DNA of 40,082 nucleotides from Sphingomonas sp. (GCF_025363195.1 NZ_JANYEK010000245.1:1-40082); one strand, 5' to 3'. Counted from the stretch's first letter, positions 22,916 through 31,140 are shown. Translations and numbers: made by a program. Notes: generated by a model from the sequence alone, not told the origin.

Positions 22916-23319
22916 TCGTCGTCGACGCCAGCGTCGTCGTGAAATTGCTGACCGAGGAACATGGATCCGATCTGGCGATCGACCGAATAAGCCGCGAACC
23001 CGAACGTACCGCGCCCGACTGGCTGCAGGTCGAGATTGCGAGCGCGTTGGCCAAGAAGGTTCGTTACGCCGGGTTGCCGACCGATCAGGCGCAACAGTCG
23101 CTGGCCGCGATACCCGCCGTGATGCCGGACATCGTGCCGAGCACGCCGTTGCTCAGCCACGCTATGGAATTGTCGATCGCATTGCGCCACGCTTTGTATG
23201 ACTGTTTGTATCTTGCGCTTGCGATCCGGGAGGACTGTGCCGTGCTGACTGCGGATATCAAATTCTTCGAAGCGGCCGGGCGGTCCGAATACCATCACCG
23301 CGTCGAATTGCTGGCATGA
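22912..23319 (+). CDS. FitB/VapC-type PIN-domain toxin
   Basis: A 135-aa PIN-domain ribonuclease toxin. The acidic set is complete: Asp5 (VVDAS), Glu41 (LQVEIA), Asp97 (LYDCLY) and Asp115 (LTADIKF). Such toxins cut tRNA or other RNA when freed from the antitoxin. The stop overlaps the GFA gene start by 4 nt, so the toxin message may continue into unrelated genes. Confidence 0.92.
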   Translation: MIVVDASVVVKLLTEEHGSDLAIDRISREPERTAPDWLQVEIASALAKKVRYAGLPTDQAQQSLAAIPAVMPDIVPSTPLLSHAMELSIALRHALYDCLYLALAIREDCAVLTADIKFFEAAGRSEYHHRVELLA

Positions 23320-23753
23320 TCATCGAGGGCGGATGCCATTGCGGCGCGTGCCGCTACACGCTGGCGCTGGAGATTTTGCCCAGAGCCTATGCGTGCCATT
23401 GCCGGACCTGCCAGAGCTGGTCGGGCAGTGCATTTTCCGAACAGGTTCTCCTGTCGGAAGACGCGGTCTCGCTCAGCGGGCCGGTGGTCGATTATGAGTT
23501 CCAATCGCCGAGCGGGTCGAGATCGCACCAGCGGATGTGCGGCGTGTGTCATGTGCGGCTGTACAACACCAATACGATGCGCGCCGGGATTGCGGTGGTG
23601 CGGGCCGGCACGCTCGATCGCAGCGATGAGCTGGAGGTGCCGTTGCACATTTGGGTCAAGCGCAAACAGCACTGGCTGACCCTGCCGGACGGGGTGGAGA
23701 CGTTTGAAGAAGCTGCGCCCGCCGACGCGATCCTGCGGGTCTTCGCCCGATGA
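23316..23753 (+). CDS. GFA family (Mss4-like) zinc protein
   Basis: A 145-aa protein of the GFA family (named after glutathione-dependent formaldehyde-activating enzyme). Zinc ligands: GGCHCGACRY at the N terminus, ACHCRTCQSWSGSAF at about 26-40, and MCGVCHVRLYN about 74-84. Most members have no known substrate. It overlaps both neighbours by ATGA (23316-23319 and 23750-23753), so it is co-translated with the toxin and the isomerase pseudogene. Confidence 0.88.
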   Translation: MIIEGGCHCGACRYTLALEILPRAYACHCRTCQSWSGSAFSEQVLLSEDAVSLSGPVVDYEFQSPSGSRSHQRMCGVCHVRLYNTNTMRAGIAVVRAGTLDRSDELEVPLHIWVKRKQHWLTLPDGVETFEEAAPADAILRVFAR

Positions 23754-24399
23754 CGACGACCGCCGAACTGTATTTTTCCTTTCGCAGCCCCTATTCGTAT
23801 CTCGCCATGCCGCGCTGGCGAGACGCGATCCGCGACTATGATCTGAGCATGAAGCTGCGGCCGGTCTATCCGCTGGCGGTGCGGCAACCCGATTTCTTCG
23901 AACGCAACCATCCCAATTGGTTGCGCTATACGTTTATGGACGTGCGGCGGCTGGCACAGAGCTTGGGCATCGATATGATTCCGCCACGCCCCGACCCGAT
24001 CGTGCAGGACATCACAACGCGCCGCATCGCCGACGATCAGCCGCACGTCTTCCGCCTTGTCCGCATGGGGCAAGCGGCGGCGCGGCGTGGGGCCGGGTTC
24101 GCTTATGCCGATGCGGTGTCGCAATTGATCTGGGGCGGCACCGAGAATTGGCATCAGGGCGATCACCTCGCCCGCGCGGCGCAAGCGGCGGGGCTGGACC
24201 ATGCCGAACTGGAGCGCGAGGCGGCGGAGACGCGGCGGCACTGGATGCCGGGATTGCCGGCAATCAGGCGGCATTGGAAGCCGCCGGGCATTGGGGCGTG
24301 CCGACCTTGGTCTTTGCCGGGGAACCGTTCTTCGGCCAGGACCGCATCGATCTGGCTCTTGCGCGGATGCACGAGGCAGGGCTGGCCCTGCGAACCTGA
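23750..24399 (+). pseudogene. Frameshifted DsbA-family 2-hydroxychromene-2-carboxylate isomerase-like gene
   Basis: The N-terminal part (TAELYFSFRSPYSYLAMPRW to about residue 164) matches the isomerase/GST-kappa group of the thioredoxin fold. After HW (24239-24244) the frame is lost. The expected C-terminal part, AGNQAALEAAGHWGVPTLVF then FGQDRIDLALARMHEAGL, continues in another frame and ends at TGA 24397-24399. One missing G after TGG at 24242-24244 (CACTGGATG where CACTGGGATG would restore the frame) explains it. Left as it stands, the first frame runs on into the next gene and would give a false 482-aa fusion. A real mutation or an assembly error in a G run are both possible. Confidence 0.82.
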
Positions 24400-24433
24400 C
24401 CGCGACACCGCACAGCAAACCGGAAGACGACAT

Positions 24434-25198
24434 TTGGCAAACTCCCCGATCAAACCGCATTTCTTCGACAGTTTCGATGGCACCAAGCTGGCGTATCGCG
24501 AGGTGGGAGAGGGCCGCCCCGTCATCCTGATCCACGGTTATTTCTCCAATACCCTGACCAACTGGGTGCGCTACGGTCATGCGGCGGCCGTGGCTGATAA
24601 GGGCTTCAGGGTAATCATGCCGGACCTGCGCGGGCACGGTGACAGCGCCAAGCCGCATGATACCGCAAGCTATCCGCCCGACGTGCTCATGCGTGACGGT
24701 TTCGCCTTGATCGAGCATTTGAGCCTGACCGATTACGATCTCGGCGGCTATTCGCTCGGCGCGCGGACGACGATGCGGATGCTGGCGAACGGCGCCCTGC
24801 CGAAGAGGGTGGTGCTGTCGGGCATGGGCCTGCGCGGGCTGACCGATACTGCGGGGCGGGGGAGTTACTTTCGGAGCATCCTGACCCACCTTGGCAGCTT
24901 CGAGCGCGGCACGCCGCAATGGCTGACCGAGGCATTCCTGAAGACGACGAATGGCGATCCGGAAGCGCTGGTGCGTGTGCTCGATACGTTCGTCGATACC
25001 CCCGAAGCGACGATCGCGTCGGTGCATCAACCGGTGTTGGTCGTCTCGGGCGAAGAGGATGATGATAACGGGTCCGCCCCGGCGCTGGCCGATCTGCTGC
25101 CGAACGGCGAATATCGCGCCGTGCCGGGCGGGCACATGAGTGCGGTGGTGAAGCCCGAACTGGGCCGGGAAATCGCGGAGTTTCTTGGCCGAGAATGA
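24434..25198 (+). CDS. Alpha/beta hydrolase
   Basis: A 254-aa hydrolase. Motifs: oxyanion HGYFSN (about 34-39), MPDLRGHGDSAKP (62-74), nucleophile Ser107 in GYSLG, an acid in VVSGEEDDDNG, and the catalytic His in PGGHMSAVV. Most likely a cytoplasmic esterase or related enzyme; substrate unknown. The start is TTG at 24434, with GGAAG about 8 bases upstream, and PIKPHFFDSFDGTKLAY as the conserved-looking N terminus. It is in the same frame as the first part of the isomerase pseudogene, because of the frameshift there. Confidence 0.85.
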   Translation: MANSPIKPHFFDSFDGTKLAYREVGEGRPVILIHGYFSNTLTNWVRYGHAAAVADKGFRVIMPDLRGHGDSAKPHDTASYPPDVLMRDGFALIEHLSLTDYDLGGYSLGARTTMRMLANGALPKRVVLSGMGLRGLTDTAGRGSYFRSILTHLGSFERGTPQWLTEAFLKTTNGDPEALVRVLDTFVDTPEATIASVHQPVLVVSGEEDDDNGSAPALADLLPNGEYRAVPGGHMSAVVKPELGREIAEFLGRE

Positions 25199-25332
25199 TG
25201 CCGCGTACGTGAACGGAGCATCGCGGCGGGCGCAGTTTGATAGATTGTGCACCGTCCGAGTGCCGACCAGACGTAAAACGCCTACCCTGGTTCGAGGATA
25301 GTTCGACCTGCAGAATAGGGGAAACCGACGGC

Positions 25333-26073
25333 ATGATGATGATATCTGTTTTAAGCGTCCTGCTCGCAGGAGCGAGTGCCAATCCGGTGACGGTGGAGAT
25401 CGTCGCCTCCGGGCATATCGAGACACCGGCGGATCGCTTCCGGGTGACCGGCAGCGTGCTGGCCTGCGCGGCCAATCAGGCCCAAGCCGACGCCCTATTG
25501 GCACAAAAGATCGCCGCGATCACACGAACCATGGCTGGCATGGGTGCGGTTAAGTCCAACGGCGAGGCGAAGCTGTCGTTCGCCGGCATGATGGGCGCGA
25601 TGTCGGCGTCCCGGAGCTCGGTTGAGTGCAACGCCTCGGCGCTCGGCGACATGTTGGCGGGGTCCGCCGCCGGCCAATCGAAAGAAAAGCCGCCCGGACA
25701 GGTCGGTGCGAATAGCAGTTTGTCGTTCGATGCGCCCGATCTCGCCACGGCCGCACGGGCGATTGTCGCGCTGACGGCGGCGGATGCCAAGCCTGCCGAC
25801 AAGGCGGTGCCGGTATTGGTCGATGAGATGGTGGCCAAACGCGGGGCGAAACAACAAGCGCTGGCCAAGGCCAGGGTGGAGGCGGACGCCTATGCCAAGT
25901 CGCTCGGCCTTGAAAGCGCGACCCTGACGAAGATCAGCGAACGCCAGGATTGGGGCTCGCTCGATTTCGTAGGCCAGATGATGCGGACCATCGGGCTGGC
26001 CGGCGGTTCCACCAGCGATAAGGTCTTCACTGACGTAACGCTGACGGTGGAGTTCCGACTGGAGGGGCGATGA
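25333..26073 (+). CDS. SIMPL domain (DUF541) protein
   Basis: A 246-aa protein of the SIMPL/DUF541 family. It begins with a short hydrophobic signal-like segment (MMMISVLSVLLAGASA) and the family's first strand VEIVASGHIETPADRFRV, and ends with KARVEADAYAKSLGLESATLTKI and the last strand VFTDVTLTVEFRLEG. It is probably periplasmic; family function is not settled. AGGGG lies 9-12 bases before the ATG run at 25333. A hairpin with a 9-bp stem and TTAA loop (26081-26102) follows, without a T tract. Confidence 0.87.
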   Translation: MMMISVLSVLLAGASANPVTVEIVASGHIETPADRFRVTGSVLACAANQAQADALLAQKIAAITRTMAGMGAVKSNGEAKLSFAGMMGAMSASRSSVECNASALGDMLAGSAAGQSKEKPPGQVGANSSLSFDAPDLATAARAIVALTAADAKPADKAVPVLVDEMVAKRGAKQQALAKARVEADAYAKSLGLESATLTKISERQDWGSLDFVGQMMRTIGLAGGSTSDKVFTDVTLTVEFRLEGR

Positions 26074-26080
26074 GCCGGAT

Positions 26081-26102
26081 GGGTGTGCCTTAAGGCGCAC
26101 CC
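26081..26102 (+). terminator. Hairpin after SIMPL gene
   Basis: GGGTGTGCC and GGCGCACCC form a 9-bp stem with one G-U pair and a TTAA loop, 7 bp after the stop. There is no T tract, so termination is possible but not certain. Confidence 0.45.
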
Positions 26103-26246
26103 CAGCGAAGGTATGAGGCCCGTCTGGATTTCTACGTTGGTTGGTAAAAAGAAACTTGGCGTTGATGATCGGCATCACGACCTCCGTCCCGGCGCAGGCT
26201 AGGACGTTGTTGCGATGCGGGTGACCCGTGAAATCAAAAAGTGCGT

Positions 26247-26717
26247 TTATTCCGGAATGGTGCCCTCATCGGCGATGCCAGCCTGGAAGGACTTGGAAGC
26301 GTCCGTTCCATCGGCCTGATGCGCCTTCATTGCCTTCGGCTTGGCGACATCCTTTGCCGGCGTGCTGCCGCGGAGAGCGAAAATGCCCGCCGTCAGCGCA
26401 GCACCGACCGTGCCGACAGCAGCGGCGATGCCCCATTTGCGATTGTCACCGGTGACCGCAGCCTTTGCGGTGGTGAACGCCTTTGCCGTTGCCGACTTGC
26501 TCGTTGCGGTGGTTTTAGCGGACTTCGCAGCCGTTTTGGTCGCTGCAGCCGGCTTTGGGATGGCTGCTGGTTTGGCCGCAGGAGACTTCCGTGCGGTGGC
26601 CTTTGGCGTGCTGCTTGCGGCGGTCTTGCGCACCGTTGTCTTGCGCGGCGTTGCGGGCTTGCGCGGGGCGGGGGGCTTGGTCGTGCCGTCGGTTGGTTTT
26701 TTGGGCGGGGTGGCCAT
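26247..26717 (-). CDS. Histone H1-like Lys/Ala/Pro-rich protein with membrane segment
   Basis: A 156-aa protein. Residues 1-90 are Lys, Ala, Pro and Thr rich with H1-like repeats (PKKPTDGTTKPPAPRKPATP, then AAKSAKTTATSKSATAKAF). A single membrane-type segment follows (KWGIAAAVGTVGAALTAGIF, about 94-113), and then a short polar tail. This suggests a membrane-attached nucleic-acid-binding or structural protein; function unknown. AGGAG lies about 10 bases before the ATG. A promoter fitting EcfG (GGAAA-N16-CGTT) is placed just upstream, so it may be stress-induced. It resembles the gene at 28387-28674 in composition and promoter, though not clearly in sequence. Confidence 0.8.
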   Translation of the reverse strand: MATPPKKPTDGTTKPPAPRKPATPRKTTVRKTAASSTPKATARKSPAAKPAAIPKPAAATKTAAKSAKTTATSKSATAKAFTTAKAAVTGDNRKWGIAAAVGTVGAALTAGIFALRGSTPAKDVAKPKAMKAHQADGTDASKSFQAGIADEGTIPE

Positions 26718-26750
26718 CGCGGGGTACTCCTGAAATCGTTGCGCTATGGT

Positions 26751-26775
26751 AACGCATAACTCACTTCGGGTTTCC
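26751..26775 (-). promoter_or_regulatory. Candidate EcfG promoter of H1-like gene
   Basis: On the minus strand GGAAA, then 16 bp, then CGTT: one change from the alphaproteobacterial EcfG consensus GGAAC-N16/17-CGTT. It is 34 bp before the start codon. Confidence 0.5.
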
Positions 26776-26849
26776 CTGGCACGCGGATTCGTCCGATGCG
26801 CCCCTGCGCAGCCCTCCTGCTCAGCGCCCCGGATTAGCGCGATGATGAC

Positions 26850-28286
26850 TTACCGGAACGGTGGCTCGTTGAAGGCGCGCAACTTTCGACTGTGGAGTTT
26901 CTCGCCTTCGCGGCGCAGTTCCTCGCAGGTTTCGATGCCGATGCGCATATGTTCGTTGATCGCGCGTTCGTAGAAGCGGTTGGCTTGTCCGGGCAGCTTG
27001 AGCTCGCCGTGCAGCGGCTTGTCCGACACGCACAGCAACGTGCCGTAAGGCACGCGGAAGCGATACCCCTGTGCGGCGATCGTCGCGGATTCCATGTCGA
27101 TTCCGACCGCGCGGCTGAGCGAGAACCGCAGCGCGGACCGGCTGTAGCGCAATTCCCAATTGCGATCGTCGGTCGTTACGATCGTGCCCGTCCGCAAACG
27201 GCGCTTGAGTTCGTCACCCGACTGGCCGGAGATCGTTGCCGCCGCGCGAGCCATCGCCACCTGTACCTCGGCGATGGCAGGCACCGGGATTTCCGGTGGC
27301 AACACATCGTCCAGCACATGATCGTCGCGCAGATAGGCGTGGGCGAGAACGTAATCGCCGATCCGCTGGCTGGGGCGCAGGCCCCCGCAATGGCCGATCA
27401 TCAGCCACGCCTCGGGCCGCAGCACGGCGAGGTGATCGGTGATCGTCTTGGCATTGGACGGGCCGACGCCGATATTGACGAGCGTGATGCCGGTCCCGTC
27501 CTCCGCCATTAGGTGATAAGCGGGCATCTGGTGCCGCCGCCATGCGCTATCGCTGACGATCTTGTCGGCATCGTCACCGGCATGGATCATGATTCCGCCA
27601 GCCCCGGACAATCCGGTAAACCGGCTGCCTTCGCCCAACTGGCTCGCCGCCCAACGGACGAATTCATCGACATAGCGGTGGTAGTTGGTGAACAACACAT
27701 AACGCTGCGCATGTTCGGCCGGGGTGCCCATATAATGGCGCAGACGAGCCAGGCTGAAATCGGTGCGCAGCCCGTCGAACAGGGCCAGCGGTTGCGTGCC
27801 GTCATGCGCGACCCACAAACCATCGGCGATCTCGTCGCCGATATGGGCGAGTTCGGTGGCCGGAAAGAAACGCGCTAGGTCGGAGGCGGAGACCTCGTCC
27901 AGGCTGAGCGCATGGCCGGGATCGATAACGTAAGGAAAGGGAATTTCCTGACGGCCCGCGACCGCCTCTACCTCGACGTCATAATCCTCGATTAACAAGG
28001 TGAGTTGTTCGATCAGATAAGCGGCAAAAATCGCGGGTTTGGTGACGCTGATCTTGTATTCGCCCTCCGTGACGAGGCGACCGAACGAGCGCATCGGCGC
28101 GGGCTTGTCGCTTCCACCACGATAGATCAGGCGGATTTCGGGATAGGCGAAACTGCCGTCGCGACGCGAGGCGGGATCGGGGATCGTGCCGTCCGCAATA
28201 TAGGCGGTCAACGCAGCCTGGAGACGATCGACCGAGGCGCGGTAGAGAGTGTCGAGTTCGGCGACGATGGCGGCGGCTTTTGTCAT
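26850..28286 (-). CDS. amn: AMP nucleosidase
   Basis: Hydrolyses AMP to adenine and ribose 5-phosphate in the cytoplasm. The 478-aa length matches the family (E. coli Amn is 484 aa). An N-terminal AMP nucleosidase-specific domain (about 1-180, with YPEIRLIYRGG and FGRLVTEGEYKISVTKPAIF) is followed by a nucleoside-phosphorylase-like domain with NIGVGPSNAKTITDHL, MIGHCGGLRPSQ and GIDMESATIAAQGYRFR. It is a single gene between stress-type genes and shares no operon with them. Confidence 0.94.
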   Translation of the reverse strand: MTKAAAIVAELDTLYRASVDRLQAALTAYIADGTIPDPASRRDGSFAYPEIRLIYRGGSDKPAPMRSFGRLVTEGEYKISVTKPAIFAAYLIEQLTLLIEDYDVEVEAVAGRQEIPFPYVIDPGHALSLDEVSASDLARFFPATELAHIGDEIADGLWVAHDGTQPLALFDGLRTDFSLARLRHYMGTPAEHAQRYVLFTNYHRYVDEFVRWAASQLGEGSRFTGLSGAGGIMIHAGDDADKIVSDSAWRRHQMPAYHLMAEDGTGITLVNIGVGPSNAKTITDHLAVLRPEAWLMIGHCGGLRPSQRIGDYVLAHAYLRDDHVLDDVLPPEIPVPAIAEVQVAMARAAATISGQSGDELKRRLRTGTIVTTDDRNWELRYSRSALRFSLSRAVGIDMESATIAAQGYRFRVPYGTLLCVSDKPLHGELKLPGQANRFYERAINEHMRIGIETCEELRREGEKLHSRKLRAFNEPPFR

Positions 28287-28337
28287 CTGCTGTCGCTAAG
28301 GCAGGATCGTTACGGTGGCAAGACGCAGGCGGCGGAC

Positions 28338-28366
28338 ACAAAAAGGCGCGACCAGATGGCCGCGCC
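28338..28366 (-). terminator. Rho-independent terminator after Ala-rich stress gene
   Basis: On the minus strand a 10-bp stem, GGCGCGGCCA with TGGTCGCGCC (one G-U pair), and a 2-base loop are followed by TTTTTGTG, about 20 bp past the stop at 28387. Confidence 0.82.
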
Positions 28367-28386
28367 CAGTTTGTCCGGGTGAAAGC

Positions 28387-28674
28387 TTACGCCTTCTTCT
28401 TCGGCGCAGTCTTCGCCGGGGCGCTATCGTCCGAAAACAACTTGCTCACTCCGAATGCGGCCCCCGCAACGGCGGCAGCTGCACCGGCAGCGATCGCGGC
28501 CGCTGCAGCGGGGTTGTCCTTGGCTGCGGTAATCGTCGACTCGATCGCGGCGGTCACGGCTTCCTGAGCCTGCTCGAAAAACGATTTGTCGATCCCGAGG
28601 CCCTTGGCGGCGCCCTGTGCGGTATCCTTGACGGTGTCTGCGATCGTTTCGGCGTTGGCTGTTGCATCGGTCAT
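28387..28674 (-). CDS. Ala-rich small protein, probable stress protein
   Basis: A 95-aa protein. The first half is polar and helical (TANAETIADTVKDTAQGAAK, then GIDKSFFEQAQEAVTAAIES). The second half is an Ala-rich stretch that could cross a membrane (about 55-80), followed by a Lys tail (APKKKA). AGGAG lies about 7 bases before ATG 28674; the in-frame ATG at 28719 would overlap the promoter. The gene has an EcfG-type promoter and its own terminator, so it is a single stress-induced unit. I do not recognise a named family. Confidence 0.75.
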   Translation of the reverse strand: MTDATANAETIADTVKDTAQGAAKGLGIDKSFFEQAQEAVTAAIESTITAAKDNPAAAAAIAAGAAAAVAGAAFGVSKLFSDDSAPAKTAPKKKA

Positions 28675-28709
28675 AACGGTGCTCCTTTTGGGATCGGTCT
28701 CGTTACGAT

Positions 28710-28734
28710 AACGCAACACCGCGTACCCCGTTCC
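28710..28734 (-). promoter_or_regulatory. EcfG (general stress) promoter of Ala-rich gene
   Basis: GGAAC, 16 bp, then CGTT on the minus strand: an exact fit to the EcfG consensus, 36 bp before the start codon. CGTTA-TCG-TAACG is also palindromic. Confidence 0.7.
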
Positions 28735-28775
28735 GTGCCCGCGTGTGTTTTGGCGCGAGCACGGGGCAGGGCATC

Positions 28776-29255
28776 TTACAGCGCGCCGAGCAGATGTTCG
28801 GCTGACGAGACGTTGAATTCACCGGGCGCTTCGACGTTGAGCTGTTCTACGACGCCGTCGTTGACGATCATCGAATATCGCTGACTCCGTTCGCCCATGC
28901 CGAATTTCGAGCCGTCGAACGTCAGGCCGACGGCCTTGGCAAAATCGGCATTGCCGTCGGCGAGCATGGTGATCTCGCCCGCGTCGCTGGCCTTGCCCCA
29001 CGCGCCCATCACGAATGCGTCGTTGACCGAAGTGAACGCGATCTCGTCCACGCCCTTGGCTTTGATCTCGCCCGCTTTGTCGACGAAGCCGGGCAGGTGG
29101 CGGGCCGAGCAGGTCGGCGTGAATGCGCCCGGTACGGCGACCAGAGCGACCTTGCGGCCCTTGAAGAAATCATCCGAGCTGACCTGATCGGGGCCGCTGG
29201 CGGTAACCTTGGTGATGGTGGTGCTTGGAATACGGTCACCGACGCTGATGGTCAT
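28776..29255 (-). CDS. Peroxiredoxin (Prx5-like)
   Basis: A 159-aa thiol peroxidase that reduces peroxides. The active-site block is VPGAFTPTCSARHLPGF with Cys49 as peroxidatic residue. It is the only cysteine, so resolution must come from glutathione, glutaredoxin or another partner. The MTISVGDRIP start and GERSQRYSMIVNDGVVEQLN segment are typical of the Prx5/AhpE-like group. GGAG lies 7-8 bases before ATG 29255; the longer frame to 29330 has none. Confidence 0.92.
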   Translation of the reverse strand: MTISVGDRIPSTTITKVTASGPDQVSSDDFFKGRKVALVAVPGAFTPTCSARHLPGFVDKAGEIKAKGVDEIAFTSVNDAFVMGAWGKASDAGEITMLADGNADFAKAVGLTFDGSKFGMGERSQRYSMIVNDGVVEQLNVEAPGEFNVSSAEHLLGAL

Positions 29256-29370
29256 GGGAAATCTCCGGTGCGCGGCGCAAGGGCTGCGCCGCGTCGCGCT
29301 CCATCTCGTATAGCGGCCTGCTGATTTCAAGCATGGCGAGCGCGCCCGCGTCCGGCTAAGATGTTAAGTC

Positions 29371-29931
29371 ATGGACGACGTGCGATATCTTACGGGGCAA
29401 TTCCTGCTCGCGATGCCCGGCATCGGCGATCCTCGTTTTGAACGCGCTGCGATCGCGATCTGCGCGCACGATGCGGGTGGCGCGGTCGGAATCGGTTTGG
29501 GCGAAGTGATCGAGGGGCTCGGGCTGCACACTTTGATGGAACAGTTCAAGATCGATCCCGGCGTCGCGCCCGATGCGCCGGTGCATCTCGGCGGCCCGGT
29601 CGAACCGCGGCGCGGTTTTGTGGTCCATTCGACCGACTGGTCCGGGCAGGACACGATCGACGTCGCGGGCCGCTGGGCGCTGTCCGGTACGGTCGATGTG
29701 TTGCGCGCCATCGCAGAGGGCAAAGGGCCGCGCCGTTTTGTCGTGGCTTTGGGCTATGCGGGCTGGGGCGAGGGGCAACTCGATGAAGAACTGACCCGCC
29801 ATGGTTGGTTCAATGTCAACGGCGACCTTGGCCTGCTCTACGATACCCCGGCGGATGAGCGCTGGCAGGGTGGTTTTGCGGAAGCGGGCGTGGATTCGCG
29901 CTTGCTCGCAACTGGGGCGGGGACGGCCTAG
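29371..29931 (+). CDS. YqgE/AlgH family protein
   Basis: A 186-aa member of the UPF0301 family. It begins LTGQFLLAMPGIGDPRFERA and continues with VHLGGPVEPRRGFVVHSTDW and VALGYAGWGEGQLDEEL, all conserved blocks of the family. Its biochemical role is not settled; a regulatory role (AlgH) has been suggested in Pseudomonas. It is convergent with the PAP2 gene, and the two stops share the 4 bases CTAG (29928-29931). Confidence 0.92.
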   Translation: MDDVRYLTGQFLLAMPGIGDPRFERAAIAICAHDAGGAVGIGLGEVIEGLGLHTLMEQFKIDPGVAPDAPVHLGGPVEPRRGFVVHSTDWSGQDTIDVAGRWALSGTVDVLRAIAEGKGPRRFVVALGYAGWGEGQLDEELTRHGWFNVNGDLGLLYDTPADERWQGGFAEAGVDSRLLATGAGTA

Positions 29932-30944
29932 GCCGCCTTGTCGCGCATCGCGGCGATGGCATAGTGTACGATCACCAGCGCAACGCCGGCGATCGCCATG
30001 CCAAGCAGGATATCCGACAGGTAGTGCGTGCCCTCGACCGGAGTCGATAACAGCATCGCGCCGTTCACCGCGATCAGCGGCCAGCGCAGGCGCGGAACAC
30101 GCCATGCGGCGGCGGCATAAAGCGTCGCGGCGCAGGCATGGAAGCTCGGTGCCGAGACCAGTCCACGCAACTGGCCGAGATCGACGATGTGGACGGTGCG
30201 CGCGCGCAATTGCGGGATGAGGTTCGGCTGCCAGAGTTCGCTTTCCGGCATATAGGTGATCGGTGCGTGCCAAAGGTAAGAGAATGGGCCAACCGCCGGC
30301 ATGAACGTGAACAAGGTCAGCGTGATGATCGCGGCGAGCCAGAACGTGAAGATGAAGCGGTGTGCCTCGGCACGCTGCGCGGTGATGCCGTAATAGGCCA
30401 GTAACACGGCGGGCGTGATGAAGATGCTGCGATAGGCGGCGGTGCCGACCGCCTGCAACGTGCCGCTGTTGGCAACCGCGGTGTACCAGACGAGCCAGTC
30501 GAAATGCAGTAATTCGTCCACCGCCTGCAATTTCGCATCCGCATAGCCATGGGTCAGCGCGACAACCGGATAGCAAGAAACCGCACCCATCAGCGCTATA
30601 GTGATGAAAATGCCGTAATATTCGGCGCAGTCGGAAACAACGCGCGAATGACGCCAACCGCTGCCGGGCAGGAACATCCGCGCAGAAATCGCGACGATGC
30701 CGACGGCATAGAAGGGCAGCGTGGTGCGCGCCCAAGGATCGACTGACAGCCCGGCCCGCTGCATGAGGAAGGCCAAAATCGCAAAGGTCAAGAACACGCC
30801 GCCGCCGATCCAGACCGCCGGCAGGCCGCGATTGGCTTTTTCGCGCATCGTCGCCGAAACGGGCGCGGCGGGGAGGGCGATTTCCGACAGGAATGCCGAA
30901 GGGCGGTGCAACGGCTCCGAGGAGCCGCCGAGCGGAGGAGACAT
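29928..30944 (-). CDS. PAP2-family membrane phosphatase/transferase
   Basis: A 338-aa protein with about six membrane segments. Its PAP2 motifs are SAPSFHACAA (His in the second motif) and GTHYLSDILLG (His and Asp of the third). The layout fits the PAP2_3 type, which includes inositol phosphotransferases as well as lipid phosphatases, so the exact reaction is open; sphingomonads make sphingolipids, which makes a lipid head-group role attractive but unproven. The first 30 residues are not membrane-like, and an in-frame ATG at 30848 is a possible alternative start, though without a ribosome site. Confidence 0.82.
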   Translation of the reverse strand: MSPPLGGSSEPLHRPSAFLSEIALPAAPVSATMREKANRGLPAVWIGGGVFLTFAILAFLMQRAGLSVDPWARTTLPFYAVGIVAISARMFLPGSGWRHSRVVSDCAEYYGIFITIALMGAVSCYPVVALTHGYADAKLQAVDELLHFDWLVWYTAVANSGTLQAVGTAAYRSIFITPAVLLAYYGITAQRAEAHRFIFTFWLAAIITLTLFTFMPAVGPFSYLWHAPITYMPESELWQPNLIPQLRARTVHIVDLGQLRGLVSAPSFHACAATLYAAAAWRVPRLRWPLIAVNGAMLLSTPVEGTHYLSDILLGMAIAGVALVIVHYAIAAMRDKAA

Positions 30945-31057
30945 GCACTTGTACCTTATTCGACCGGTATGGTTGAACAGCGCGCCGCCTTACGCGATGC
31001 TGAACGACACGTCGATGCTACGTATTTGTTACTGCTGTGTTGCGGCATTGGGGCAAC

Positions 31058-31077
31058 ATATAAAGACATCTTTATAT
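31058..31077. promoter_or_regulatory. Perfect palindrome upstream of ahcY, possible SahR site
   Basis: ATATAAAG-ACAT-CTTTATAT is an 8-bp perfect inverted repeat, 63 bp before ahcY and 113 bp before the divergent PAP2 gene. SahR, an ArsR-type repressor, is known to control ahcY in several proteobacteria through AT-rich palindromes; the identity here is inferred. Confidence 0.5.
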
Positions 31078-31140
31078 TTGATTTGACGGCGACACGGGGC
31101 TATGGCGCGCCATCCTTAGTATCTGCCGGAGACTTCCACC

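Noticed and set aside
23750..25198. A genuine isomerase-hydrolase fusion protein of 482 aa
   Set aside because: The isomerase C terminus is found in another frame ending at 24399, and the hydrolase has its own TTG start with a ribosome site. The fusion comes from a one-base frameshift.
23549..25504. A 651-aa minus-strand reading frame
   Set aside because: It lies opposite the GFA, isomerase and hydrolase genes, is Arg/Pro-rich and has no recognisable domain; a high-GC shadow.
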